A stretch of 16,901 nucleotides of DNA. Source: Pseudomonadota bacterium. Lineage in GTDB: Bacteria; Pseudomonadota; Alphaproteobacteria; Caulobacterales; Caulobacteraceae. The stretch lies in assembly GCA_023409795.1 (NCBI GenBank), contig JAEYQX010000259.1, positions 1 through 16,901 on the forward strand, read 5' to 3'. Positions 6,868-14,573 of this stretch are shown here, piece by piece; position 1 is the first letter of the stretch, and each line of letters starts with the position of its first letter. The notes beneath the pieces were generated by a model that saw only the letters and a program-made list of their open reading frames with translations, had not been told where the DNA came from and searched no databases. Both the position numbers and the translations under genes were made by a program.

Positions 6868-7869
6868 ATGATCGCGCTTTCCATTCTTGATCTCGCCCCG
6901 GTGCCGGAAGGCTCGGATGTCAGCCAGTCCCTGGCCAATACGATCGACCTGGCCCGTCATGCCGAACGGCTGGGTTATGGTCGCTATTGGCTGGCCGAGC
7001 ATCACAACATGCCGGGGATCGCCAGTGCGGCGACCTCGGTCGTGATCGGGGCGGTGGCGGGGGCTACCCGCTCGATCCGGGTCGGGGCCGGTGGCGTCAT
7101 GCTGCCGAACCATGCCCCGCTGGTGATTGCCGAGCAGTTCGGCACCCTGGCCGCCCTCTATCCCGGGCGCATCGACCTGGGCCTTGGCCGCGCCCCGGGC
7201 ACGGACCAGCTGACGGCGCGGGCCTTGCGGCGCACGCTGCAGGGCGACGTGGATGCCTTCCCCCAGGATGTCCGTGAGCTGATGAACTGGTTTGCCCCGG
7301 CCACCCCGGGCCAGAGGATCATCGCCAACCCCGGCGAGGGCCAGAAGGTGCCGGTCTGGATCCTGGGCTCGTCCACCTACGGGGCGCAGCTGGCGGCCCA
7401 CATGGGCCTGCCCTATGCCTTTGCCAGCCATTTCGCGCCCAGCGAGATGATGCGGGCGATCGACATCTATCGCCAGACCTTCCGCCCGTCCGAGCACCTG
7501 GAAAAGCCCTATGTCATGCTGGGCTATAACGTCTTTGCCGCCGAGACGGACGCGGCGGCGCGGCTGCTGTTCACCTCGGTGCAGCAGGCCTTCGTCAACC
7601 TGAGGACCGGCACGCCCGGCAAGCTGCCCCCGCCGGTCGAGGGCTATTACGAGCGGCTGGACGGCGCGGCGCGGGGCATGATCGACGCGGCCCTGGCCTG
7701 CTCGGCCGTGGGCTCGGTCGAGACCGTGCGAACGACGATCAAGGCCTTTGCCGAGCGCACCGGGGCGGACGAGCTGATGGTCACCAGCCAGATCTGGGAC
7801 CCGGCCGCCCGCATTCGCTCGATCGAGCTTTTGGCCGAGGCCGTGGGGCAGAAGCCGCTGGCGGCCTAG
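6868..7869 (+). CDS. YhbW-like LLM-class flavin-dependent oxidoreductase
   Basis: This is a luciferase-like TIM-barrel protein of 333 residues, expected to use reduced FMN; the substrate is unknown. It follows my recollection of E. coli YhbW almost block for block: LSILDLAPVPEGS at the start, GYGRYWLAEHHNMPGIASAATSVVIG, GGVMLPNHAPLVIAEQFGTL, YPGRIDLGLGRAPGTDQ, PVWILGSSTYGAQLAA and PYAFASHFAP. I start at ATG 6868 (MIALSILDL), as the family does. A GTG at 6850 would add six residues. GGGGA lies almost against the ATG and can pair with CCCC at 6853-6856, so initiation may be weak. The stop TAG forms CTAG with the stop of the convergent gene. There is no flavin reductase nearby. Confidence 0.88.
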   Translation: MIALSILDLAPVPEGSDVSQSLANTIDLARHAERLGYGRYWLAEHHNMPGIASAATSVVIGAVAGATRSIRVGAGGVMLPNHAPLVIAEQFGTLAALYPGRIDLGLGRAPGTDQLTARALRRTLQGDVDAFPQDVRELMNWFAPATPGQRIIANPGEGQKVPVWILGSSTYGAQLAAHMGLPYAFASHFAPSEMMRAIDIYRQTFRPSEHLEKPYVMLGYNVFAAETDAAARLLFTSVQQAFVNLRTGTPGKLPPPVEGYYERLDGAARGMIDAALACSAVGSVETVRTTIKAFAERTGADELMVTSQIWDPAARIRSIELLAEAVGQKPLAA

Positions 7870-8399
7870 CGCTCGGGGCCCTGGCTGTCGGCCGCGGGAT
7901 CGGGGCCGCGCAGGCCGATCCTCTGCAGGTCGGGCAGGGTGTCGCCATCGGGCAATGACCGGACCAGGTCCTGGTAGGTGGCCCCCATGCGCATGGCATC
8001 GGCCAGGGTCTGGGCGGTCAGGGGCGCGCCGGCCTCGATGCGCTGGCGAATGCCCCGGCAGGCGGCCATCAGGGCCGAGGCCTTGCGCACCTCTGGCACT
8101 TCATGGCGGGTACCCAGGCTGTCAAAGGCGGCATAGCGCCAGCGGGCCTGGCCGGGCTTTTGCAGCACAAGATCGAACTTTTCGGCGGGGGTCAGGGCCT
8201 GGCTGACCAGTTCCCACTCCCCCTCGTCGCCTGCCCGGCGATAATGGCCTGGCACGTGGGGAAGGCCATGGGCCGCATACAGGCGGACGGTCAGGGCTTC
8301 TATGGCGGCCAGAAGCCCCGCCAGGTCCTCGGCCCCGGTGCGGGGGTCGGGCGCAGGGTCCGGCGGGGCGGCGTCGCGATGTCCACCCCGACCGAACAT
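7866..8399 (-). CDS. Conserved-looking hypothetical protein at the end of the polysaccharide operon
   Basis: The product has 177 residues and I do not recognise its family. There is no signal peptide or membrane segment, so it is probably cytoplasmic. Residues 1-25 and the last 15 are Pro/Asp/Gly-rich and likely disordered. The middle looks folded and mostly helical: DLAGLLAAIEALTVRLYAAHGLP, then an aromatic/charged stretch (EWELVSQALTPAEKFDLVLQ), WRYAAFDSLGTRHEVPEVRKASALMAACRGIRQRIEAG and TLADAMRMGATYQDLVRSLPDG. It starts five bases after the stop of the export lipoprotein, with TAGGGG as its only ribosome binding site, so translation is probably coupled. This position suggests a part in surface-polysaccharide synthesis or export, by inference only. 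Its TAG overlaps the convergent oxidoreductase stop by four bases. Confidence 0.7.
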   Translation of the reverse strand: MFGRGGHRDAAPPDPAPDPRTGAEDLAGLLAAIEALTVRLYAAHGLPHVPGHYRRAGDEGEWELVSQALTPAEKFDLVLQKPGQARWRYAAFDSLGTRHEVPEVRKASALMAACRGIRQRIEAGAPLTAQTLADAMRMGATYQDLVRSLPDGDTLPDLQRIGLRGPDPAADSQGPER

Positions 8400-8404
8400 G
8401 GCCC

Positions 8405-9574
8405 CTAGTCGACGTTGATCGCGCTGGTGACCGAGACGTCATAGACGACGCGGGTCAGGCTCTGCACGAACTCGAAGAACTTGCGCATCTCGGCGGCACC
8501 GGCGCGCGGGGCATAGATGATGTCCTCGGGCGCGATCTGGAAGTTGCTGGCGATGAAGAAGCCCGAGCCTTCGTTCAGGTTCAGGCGATAGACGACCGGC
8601 ACGCCGCGGCTGGTGACCGGCTGCTGGATGCCCATGGCCTGGGCCACCTCGGGACGTTCAAACCGGAATACCAGGACCGACTTGGCATCGGCCAGGTTGG
8701 AATCCAGGCCACCCACGCCCGACAGGGCCTCGGCCAGGGTCAGCGGGCCGGGCGGCAGCTCGGTCTGGCGCACGGCGTTGAAGGCCCCGAACGAACTGAA
8801 TCGGCGCGGCTGGAACACCAGGTTGACCTGGTCGCCCGGCTGCAGGCGGATGTTCTCGTCAAACTCGGTGGTGACGATGGACATCGGGGCCGAGAAGACC
8901 TGGCCATCGCGCTGGATGCGGATGACCACGTCGTGGATCGAACGGCTGGAGCCGCCGGCATTGGCCAGGACGTCCAGCAGGCGGTTGTTGTTGGCCGTCA
9001 GCGGCTGGCGGCCCGGATTGCGGACCTCGCCCAGCACGGTGACGTTGTTGGAGGCGTTGTTCGCCACCGTCACGATGACCTGGGGATTGGCCACCTTGCC
9101 GACCAGGGCGCGGCGCACTGCGTCCGAGGCCTGGCCCGGGGTCAGGCCCTCGACCCTGACCGAACCGGCATAGGGAATGGGCACGGCCCCGTTGCGATCC
9201 ACCGTCAGGGGCGGCAGGCTCTGGGTCGTGGTGCCGGTGCTGGCACCGTTGGACAGGCCGCTGAACAGGCCACCGCCGGGCTCGAAGACGCTGACGGCCA
9301 GGGTGTCGCCGACGCCGATCACGTCCACCGGGGCCTGGCTGGATCCCAGGACCAGGGAGCCGAACGAGGGCGGCGGGGCCAGCTTCAGGCGCTCGCTGGT
9401 GGCGAAGTCCAGGTCGACAATCGCATAGTCGCCCTGGCGCTCGGCGGTCGTGGCATCCCGCACCACGCTGCGGCCCGAGGGCCCGTCGCGCGGCAGGGTC
9501 GAGCAACCGGCGAGAAGGGCAACAATCATCAGACTGGCGGCGGTTCTGGTCATAGTGGCTCGCTTTGCATTCAT
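8405..9574 (-). CDS. Polysaccharide export lipoprotein (OPX family, Wza/KpsD-like)
   Basis: OPX proteins form the outer-membrane end of capsule, exopolysaccharide or holdfast export. From ATG 9574 the protein has 389 residues. The lipoprotein signal peptide ends in LLAGC (C24). The polysaccharide-export domain (about 80-175) carries VIGVGDTLAVSVFEPGG and VDRNGAVPIPYAGSVRVEGLTPGQA; SLBB-type segments follow, the first starting NVTVLGEVRNPGRQPL. The C-terminus (about 363-389, MRKFFEFVQSLTRVVYDV) could be an amphipathic segment like the Wza barrel helix. ATG 9574 has AAGGG ten bases upstream. TTG 9592 would overlap the glycosyltransferase stop as TTGA, and ATG 9553 would give a shorter signal peptide. 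No copolymerase/tyrosine kinase, flippase or ABC transporter is in the window. Confidence 0.9.
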   Translation of the reverse strand: MNAKRATMTRTAASLMIVALLAGCSTLPRDGPSGRSVVRDATTAERQGDYAIVDLDFATSERLKLAPPPSFGSLVLGSSQAPVDVIGVGDTLAVSVFEPGGGLFSGLSNGASTGTTTQSLPPLTVDRNGAVPIPYAGSVRVEGLTPGQASDAVRRALVGKVANPQVIVTVANNASNNVTVLGEVRNPGRQPLTANNNRLLDVLANAGGSSRSIHDVVIRIQRDGQVFSAPMSIVTTEFDENIRLQPGDQVNLVFQPRRFSSFGAFNAVRQTELPPGPLTLAEALSGVGGLDSNLADAKSVLVFRFERPEVAQAMGIQQPVTSRGVPVVYRLNLNEGSGFFIASNFQIAPEDIIYAPRAGAAEMRKFFEFVQSLTRVVYDVSVTSAINVD

Positions 9575-9588
9575 GCCATGCTTACCCT

Positions 9589-10851
9589 TCAAAGGGCGGC
9601 ATCGCCAGTGGGCTGAAGAACGCGGTCCTCGATCCGGCGGAAGTGCTCCTGCCAGGTCGGGGCCTGATAGGCCGGCGCGGTCGGCTTGCTCAGGGTGGCT
9701 GCCTCGATCACGCGCAGCCAGCCCAGGCCATCCAGCGGATCGATCAGGGTCGCCTGTGGCACCAACTCGCGGTGCGCGGGGATGTCGGAGGCGATCAGGG
9801 GCACGCCCAGGGCGCAGGATTCCACGGCCGGCAGGTCAAAGCCCTCGACCGAGGACGGGGCCAGCACGGCCTGGGCCCCGCGCATCAGCTGGGCCAGGGC
9901 CTTGTCGGGCAGGTTCTCGGCCTGGTGCACCAGACCCTGCAGGTTGGGCGAGCGCTGCAGGTGGTCCAGCACCGCCTCGTTCTCCCAGCCATAGCGCCCG
10001 ATCAGGACCAGGCGCGGGGCCTTGTCGCCCATCCGTTCTTCCAGGCGGCGCCAGACACTGAGCAGGAAGGCCAGGTTCTTGCGGGCCTCGATGGTGCCGA
10101 CATGGACGAAGTAGGGGCGGGCCGTCACATGGGGCTCGCACTGCTGGAAGATGGGCTCAAGGCCCAGGTGGGCCACCTCGACCGGCGGCACGGCCAGCCG
10201 CTCGCGCTCGGCAAAGGCCTTCAGCTCATGGGCCGTGTAATGGGAGTTGACCAGGATCTTCGAAGCATGGCGCAGGGCGTTGACCACGCGGCGGCGATGC
10301 TTGGCCCCGTCGCCGGGACGGCAGAACTCGGGATGGGTGATCGGGATAAGGTCATGCAGCATGACCACCCGCTCTATGCCCTGGGCCTCCAGTCCGGTCA
10401 GGATCTCGGGCGTGTTCAGGCTGGTATGGGCGACGTTGAAATAGAGCCGGGCCGGCGGGGCGGACGAGACGCGCTTGGCGCGGAAATACTGTTTCCAGGC
10501 CCGGGCCTTCTTGCCCGTCTTCACGCCAGGCTCGGGCGGGGGGCTGATGACGGACGAGGTCAGGACATCGGACGACAGGGCGGCGAACAGCCGCGCCTCG
10601 GACTCTGCGGTGCTGCCATGGGGCTTGTTCCCCGACCAGCGGTGGCGCAGCTCGACCAGGCAGTCGCGGAACCACAGGTCATCGATCAGGGCCAGCTGGT
10701 CGTGCCGCGAGCGAACCGCCACCATGCGGTATTCGGGATGTTCCACCAGCCATTCGGCATAGGCCAGGCAGACCCTGTCGACGCCCGTGGGCGCGCTGCG
10801 GTCCGTGCGCGACAGCAGGCGGCTGGCGTCGAAAAGAACGTCTTGGATCAT
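9589..10851 (-). CDS. GT4-type glycosyltransferase (GT-B fold)
   Basis: The protein has 420 residues and is expected to transfer a sugar from a nucleotide donor during surface-polysaccharide assembly in the cytoplasm. The N-terminal acceptor half has PTGVDRVCLAYAEWL and RVVMLHDLIPITHPEF. The C-terminal donor half has YFVHVGTIEARKNL (R257 and K258 expected to contact the donor phosphates), PRLVLIGRYGWEN and the EX7E motif in SSVEGFDLPAVES (E336 and E344). Neither donor sugar nor linkage can be read from sequence. Its ATG overlaps the TGA of kpsF (TGATG), and its own stop lies just before or within the start region of the export lipoprotein, so the three genes form one operon. Confidence 0.9.
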   Translation of the reverse strand: MIQDVLFDASRLLSRTDRSAPTGVDRVCLAYAEWLVEHPEYRMVAVRSRHDQLALIDDLWFRDCLVELRHRWSGNKPHGSTAESEARLFAALSSDVLTSSVISPPPEPGVKTGKKARAWKQYFRAKRVSSAPPARLYFNVAHTSLNTPEILTGLEAQGIERVVMLHDLIPITHPEFCRPGDGAKHRRRVVNALRHASKILVNSHYTAHELKAFAERERLAVPPVEVAHLGLEPIFQQCEPHVTARPYFVHVGTIEARKNLAFLLSVWRRLEERMGDKAPRLVLIGRYGWENEAVLDHLQRSPNLQGLVHQAENLPDKALAQLMRGAQAVLAPSSVEGFDLPAVESCALGVPLIASDIPAHRELVPQATLIDPLDGLGWLRVIEAATLSKPTAPAYQAPTWQEHFRRIEDRVLQPTGDAAL

Positions 10852-11843
10852 CAGGAGATGTAGCCCGCCTGCATCAGTTCGGCCACGTGGATGATGGCGA
10901 CCGGGCGGTTGTCGTCGACGGCAAAGAGGTTTGCGATCTTGTTGGCGCTGAGCAGGTCGACTACGTCGCTCATCCGCGCCTGGGGAGTGACGGTGATGGG
11001 CGTGCGGCTCATGATGTCCTCGGCCCGGATCTGGCTGATGTCGTGGGCAAAGGCGCGGCGCACGTCACCGTCGGTGATCATGCCGGCCAGGGTACCATCG
11101 CGGTTCAGCACGGCCACGGCCCCCTTACGCCCTTCGGTGATGGCCGAGACCACGGCGCTGAAGCTGGCGTCCAGGGACACGCTGGCCGGGGTCGCGGCAT
11201 GGTCGCCCATCCACTCGGCCACCGTCTGCAGGCTCATGCCCAGGGCCCCGCCGGGGTGGTGCAGGCCAAAGTCCTCGCGGGTGAAGCCGCGGCGGTCCAT
11301 CAGCACCATGGCCAGGGCATCGCCGATGGCCAGGGTCATCAGGGTCGAGGTCGTCGGGGCCAGGCCATTGGGGCAGGCCTCGGCCACATGGGGCATGGTC
11401 AGGCAGACGGCCGAATGGCGGCCCAGGAAGCTGGTGGCCCGCTGGGTGATGCCGATGACCGGAATATTGTTGCGCTGGCAATAGATCAGGGGATCGCGCA
11501 GCTCGCGGCTCTCGCCCGAGTTGGAAATGGCCAGCAGGGTGGTGTCGGGACGCAGCATCCCTAGGTCGCCGTGGCTCATCTCGGCGGGGTGGACAAAGAA
11601 GGAGTTGGTGCCGGTCGAGGCCAGGGTGGCGGCGATCTTGCCGCCGATGTGACCCGACTTGCCCATGCCCGTGACGACGACATAGCCCGGGCGTGACAGG
11701 ATGACGTCGCAGGCGCGCGCAATCGATTCATCGACCGTGCGTTCCAGCGCCTCCAGCGCCTGGATGTTCAGCTTGATAACGTCTCGGGCCCGGTCGGTCA
11801 TGGCGGTGATCTGAGCGGGCGACGATTGGACGAGGTCGGTCAT
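10851..11843 (-). CDS. kpsF: D-arabinose-5-phosphate isomerase, KpsF/GutQ/KdsD family
   Basis: This family interconverts D-ribulose 5-phosphate and D-arabinose 5-phosphate, the first step to Kdo for lipopolysaccharide or capsule. The protein has 330 residues. The SIS domain (about 40-180) shows VVVTGMGKSGHIGGKIAATL, the conserved HPAEMSHGDLGML segment and AISNSGES; the family motif HHPGGALG (195-202) and two CBS domains (about 205-262 and 272-325, the first with GMITDGDVRRAF) follow. ATG 11843 has AGGAG ten bases upstream. It is the first gene of the minus-strand polysaccharide operon and is divergent from otsB across 184 bases. It could be the only such isomerase (LPS Kdo) or a capsule-dedicated copy; the window cannot decide. 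Confidence 0.93.
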   Translation of the reverse strand: MTDLVQSSPAQITAMTDRARDVIKLNIQALEALERTVDESIARACDVILSRPGYVVVTGMGKSGHIGGKIAATLASTGTNSFFVHPAEMSHGDLGMLRPDTTLLAISNSGESRELRDPLIYCQRNNIPVIGITQRATSFLGRHSAVCLTMPHVAEACPNGLAPTTSTLMTLAIGDALAMVLMDRRGFTREDFGLHHPGGALGMSLQTVAEWMGDHAATPASVSLDASFSAVVSAITEGRKGAVAVLNRDGTLAGMITDGDVRRAFAHDISQIRAEDIMSRTPITVTPQARMSDVVDLLSANKIANLFAVDDNRPVAIIHVAELMQAGYIS

Positions 11844-11959
11844 TAAGCTTAGGCTCCTGCACGTCGGGCCGCTGGGACGGCTCTTGCGGACGTAGGCCGG
11901 AATTGCCCCATCTGGAGGCTGCGCACAATGCCGCAGGCCGTTCCGTGATCAGTTTGACC

Positions 11960-11978
11960 CGACAACCGAAGCTTGTCG
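11960..11978. repeat. Inverted repeat between kpsF and otsB
   Basis: CGACAA (11960-11965) and TTGTCG (11973-11978) form perfect 6-base arms with a 7-base spacer, the spacing of a typical dimeric operator. The site lies in the divergent region, about 117 bases upstream of the kpsF ATG and 50 bases upstream of the otsB ATG. A regulator shared by the two operons is possible. I could not place confident -35/-10 boxes for either gene in 11844-12027. Confidence 0.4.
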
Positions 11979-12027
11979 CGTGCGTTGAACCGTCTCTGTC
12001 CCATATTGAATCTGGAGCGATCGCCCC

Positions 12028-12789
12028 ATGCCGTCTGCCACGCAGGTCAAGGCCACCCGTCTGTCATTGCCGCCTGTAAACCTGTGTAACCTCTCCGTTT
12101 TCCTTGACCTGGACGGGGTCCTTGCGCCCCTGGCCCCGACGCCGGACGCGGTGGGCCCCACCGCCGAGCGGACCCGCGTCCTGCGCGAACTGCGGGTCCG
12201 GCTCCAGGAAAGGGTGGCGGTGATCAGTGGCCGGACCCTGGATGAGATTGATCGCATCACGGACGGCTCGGCCTGCGCGGCCTCGGGCATCCACGGCCTG
12301 GAACGGCGCCGCCCCGATGGCAGCCTGCTGCGGGCGGCGGCCGACCCGGCCCTTCCCGTGGTCATCCAGGCCCTGATGGACTTTGCCGCCGAACACCCCG
12401 GCGTCCTGGTCGAGGACAAGGGCCTGTCGGCAGGCCTGCATTATCGCCAGGCCCCCGAGGCGGGTGCCTCGGCCCTGGCCCTGGCACGGCAACTGGCCGC
12501 CGAAACCGGGCTGGAGCTCCAGCCCGGATCCATGGTTCTGGAATTGAAAACACCGGGATCGAACAAGGGACTGGCGCTTTCCCGTTTCATGACAGAAGCG
12601 CCATTCCACGACACCCTGCCCATCATGGTCGGGGACGATCTTACTGACGAATACGGCTTTGAGGCTGCACAGCGGCTGGGCGGCTTTGGCGTCCTGGTCG
12701 GGCCCGAGCGGGCCACGGCGGCGCAGTATCGGCTGGAGGACGTGCCGGCTGTCCTGTCCTGGCTGGACCGGTTGGGGCACCGCGCATGA
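12028..12789 (+). CDS. otsB: Trehalose-6-phosphate phosphatase
   Basis: OtsB removes the phosphate from trehalose 6-phosphate, the second step of the OtsAB route to trehalose. The protein has 253 residues with the HAD motifs: FLDLDGVLAPLAP (nucleophile D27 and acid/base D29), VISGRTLDEI (S67), GIHGLE, K131 in EDKGLSAGLHYR, GSNKG (K180) and VGDDLTDEYGF (D203 and D204, Mg binding). The third position after the second Asp is Val where many OtsB proteins have Thr. ATG 12028 has TGGAG ten bases upstream. It is the first gene of a three-gene operon, and its TGA overlaps the ATG of the GH15 gene (ATGA). Confidence 0.95.
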   Translation: MPSATQVKATRLSLPPVNLCNLSVFLDLDGVLAPLAPTPDAVGPTAERTRVLRELRVRLQERVAVISGRTLDEIDRITDGSACAASGIHGLERRRPDGSLLRAAADPALPVVIQALMDFAAEHPGVLVEDKGLSAGLHYRQAPEAGASALALARQLAAETGLELQPGSMVLELKTPGSNKGLALSRFMTEAPFHDTLPIMVGDDLTDEYGFEAAQRLGGFGVLVGPERATAAQYRLEDVPAVLSWLDRLGHRA

Positions 12790-14573
12790 CCCAGGCCAAC
12801 CTCGACCTCGCCCCGATCGGCAACTGCTCGGTCAGCGCCCTGGTTGATCGCCAGGGCCGCTATGTCTGGGCCTGCGCGCCCCGGGTTGATGGCGATCCTG
12901 TCTTCTCGGCCCTTCTGGGCGGGGACGAGCCCGAACACGGCTTCTGGTCGGTCGAGATGGAAGACCAGGCCCAGGTCGAGCAGGCCTATGTCCGCAACAC
13001 GCCGGTCCTGCGCACCGTCATGACCGACATCCGCGGGGCCAGCGTCGAGATCCTGGACTTTGCGCCGCGGCACATGAAGCACGCGCGAACCTACCGCCCG
13101 ATCGCCTTTGGCAAGGTCATCAGGCCGCTGTCCGGCTCGCCGCGCATCCGCATCCGCCTGCGCCCCTCGGCCGACTGGGGCCGGCGCAAGGCCGAGTGCA
13201 CCTCGGGCTCCAACCACATCCGCTACCTGTGCACGGACCTGACGATGCGGCTGACGACCGACTGTCCGGTGTCCCACATCCTGCAGGAGCGGGTCTTCCG
13301 GCTGGAAGGGGACCTGCACTTCTTCCTCGGCCCGGATGAAGGCTTTGCCGAGACGGTCAAGACCGGCGTGACCTCGGCGCTGGACCAGACCCGGCACTAC
13401 TGGCAGACCTGGACGCGGACCCTCTACCTGCCGCTGGAATGGCAGGAGGCGGTGATCCGGGCCGCCATCACGCTCAAGCTGTGCGTCTATGAGGAAACCG
13501 GGGCCATCGTCGCGGCCATGACCACCTCGGTGCCCGAGTTCGCCTCGAGCGGCCGCAACTGGGACTATCGCTTCTGCTGGATGCGCGATGCCTATTATAC
13601 GGTGCGGGCGCTGAACCGGCTGGGGGCGGTCGATATCCTCGACAGCTACCTGGGCTATCTGCGCAACCTGGTCGATGATTCCCGCGGGGGCCATATCCAG
13701 CCCGTCTATGGCGTCGGGCTGGAAGCGGACCTGGTCGAGGAGATCAACGAGGACGTGCCCGGCTATCGGGGCATGGGACCGGTGCGCATCGGCAACCAGG
13801 CCCACGAGCACCTGCAGCACGATGTCTATGGCCAGATCGTCCTGCCCCTGGTCCAGGCCTTCTTTGACCAGCGGCTGCTGCGCCCCGCGACGCTGGAGGA
13901 CTTCTGTGCCCTGGAAAAGGTCGGGGACCGCGCCTTTGCCATGCACGACCAGGTCGATGCCGGCCTGTGGGAGTTCCGCACCATTGCCCGGGTGCACACC
14001 TATTCCTCGATGATGTGCTGGGCGGCCTGCGACCGCCTGGCGCGCGCGGCGCGGCACCTGGAGCTTGCCGACCGGGCCCAGTTCTGGGACGACCGCGCAG
14101 CCCGGATCCGGCACCGGATCGAGACCGAGGCCTTTGTCGAGGAGGAGGGCCGATTCGCCGCCAGCTTTGGCGGGACCGAGCTGGACGCCTCCCTGCTGCA
14201 GATGACGGATCTGGGTTTCCTTGATATTGATGATCCCCGCCAGAAGCGGACCTTTGAATCCATCGAGAAGACGCTGAAGCGGGGCAACCATCTGTTCCGC
14301 TATGTCCATGCCGATGACTTTGGCGAGCCGGAGACCGCCTTCAACTTCTGCACCTTCTGGTTTATCGAGGCCCTGTGGCTGAATGGCCGGACCGAAGAAG
14401 CGAGGGAGATTTTCGAGGGCATGCTGGGCCGACGCACCCATGCGGGACTGCTGAGCGAGGACATTGCCATCCAGACCGGAGAGCTTTGGGGCAACTATCC
14501 GCAGACCTATTCCCTGGTGGGCATCATCAACTGTGCCGTTCTGCTCAGTCGATCCTGGACGGATGCCCGATGA
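12786..14573 (+). CDS. Glycoside hydrolase family 15 protein (trehalase/glucoamylase-like)
   Basis: The protein has 595 residues. The N-terminal beta domain starts LDLAPIGNCSVSALVDRQGRYVWACAPRVDGDPVFSALLGG (in part), the usual opening of bacterial GH15 proteins. The (alpha/alpha)6 domain starts at about 225 with WQEAVIRAAITLKLCVYEETG, then RNWDYRFCWMRDAYYTVRAL. The two catalytic glutamates appear present: E396 in DAGLWEFR and E558 in GLLSEDIAIQTGELWGNYPQ. The loop after E396 reads VHTYSSMMCWAACDR, where many GH15 glucoamylases have an H-x-x-SKVM version. Some GH15 members are true trehalases (mycobacterial type). Lying between otsB and otsA with ATGA overlaps on both sides, it probably acts on trehalose or a related alpha-glucan; no signal peptide is seen, so it is cytoplasmic. 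Confidence 0.9.
   Translation: MTQANLDLAPIGNCSVSALVDRQGRYVWACAPRVDGDPVFSALLGGDEPEHGFWSVEMEDQAQVEQAYVRNTPVLRTVMTDIRGASVEILDFAPRHMKHARTYRPIAFGKVIRPLSGSPRIRIRLRPSADWGRRKAECTSGSNHIRYLCTDLTMRLTTDCPVSHILQERVFRLEGDLHFFLGPDEGFAETVKTGVTSALDQTRHYWQTWTRTLYLPLEWQEAVIRAAITLKLCVYEETGAIVAAMTTSVPEFASSGRNWDYRFCWMRDAYYTVRALNRLGAVDILDSYLGYLRNLVDDSRGGHIQPVYGVGLEADLVEEINEDVPGYRGMGPVRIGNQAHEHLQHDVYGQIVLPLVQAFFDQRLLRPATLEDFCALEKVGDRAFAMHDQVDAGLWEFRTIARVHTYSSMMCWAACDRLARAARHLELADRAQFWDDRAARIRHRIETEAFVEEEGRFAASFGGTELDASLLQMTDLGFLDIDDPRQKRTFESIEKTLKRGNHLFRYVHADDFGEPETAFNFCTFWFIEALWLNGRTEEAREIFEGMLGRRTHAGLLSEDIAIQTGELWGNYPQTYSLVGIINCAVLLSRSWTDAR

Noticed and set aside
5551..7497. Long minus-strand open frame across engB, the DUF3617 gene and the YhbW-like gene
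   Set aside because: It spans three well-supported plus-strand genes and their gaps, and its translation is His/Arg/Gly-rich without recognisable domains.
12441..14441. Long minus-strand open frame opposite the GH15 gene, and a similar one at 14507-16018 opposite otsA
   Set aside because: Both are antisense to enzymes with intact catalytic motifs; absence of stops is explained by codon bias at high GC.
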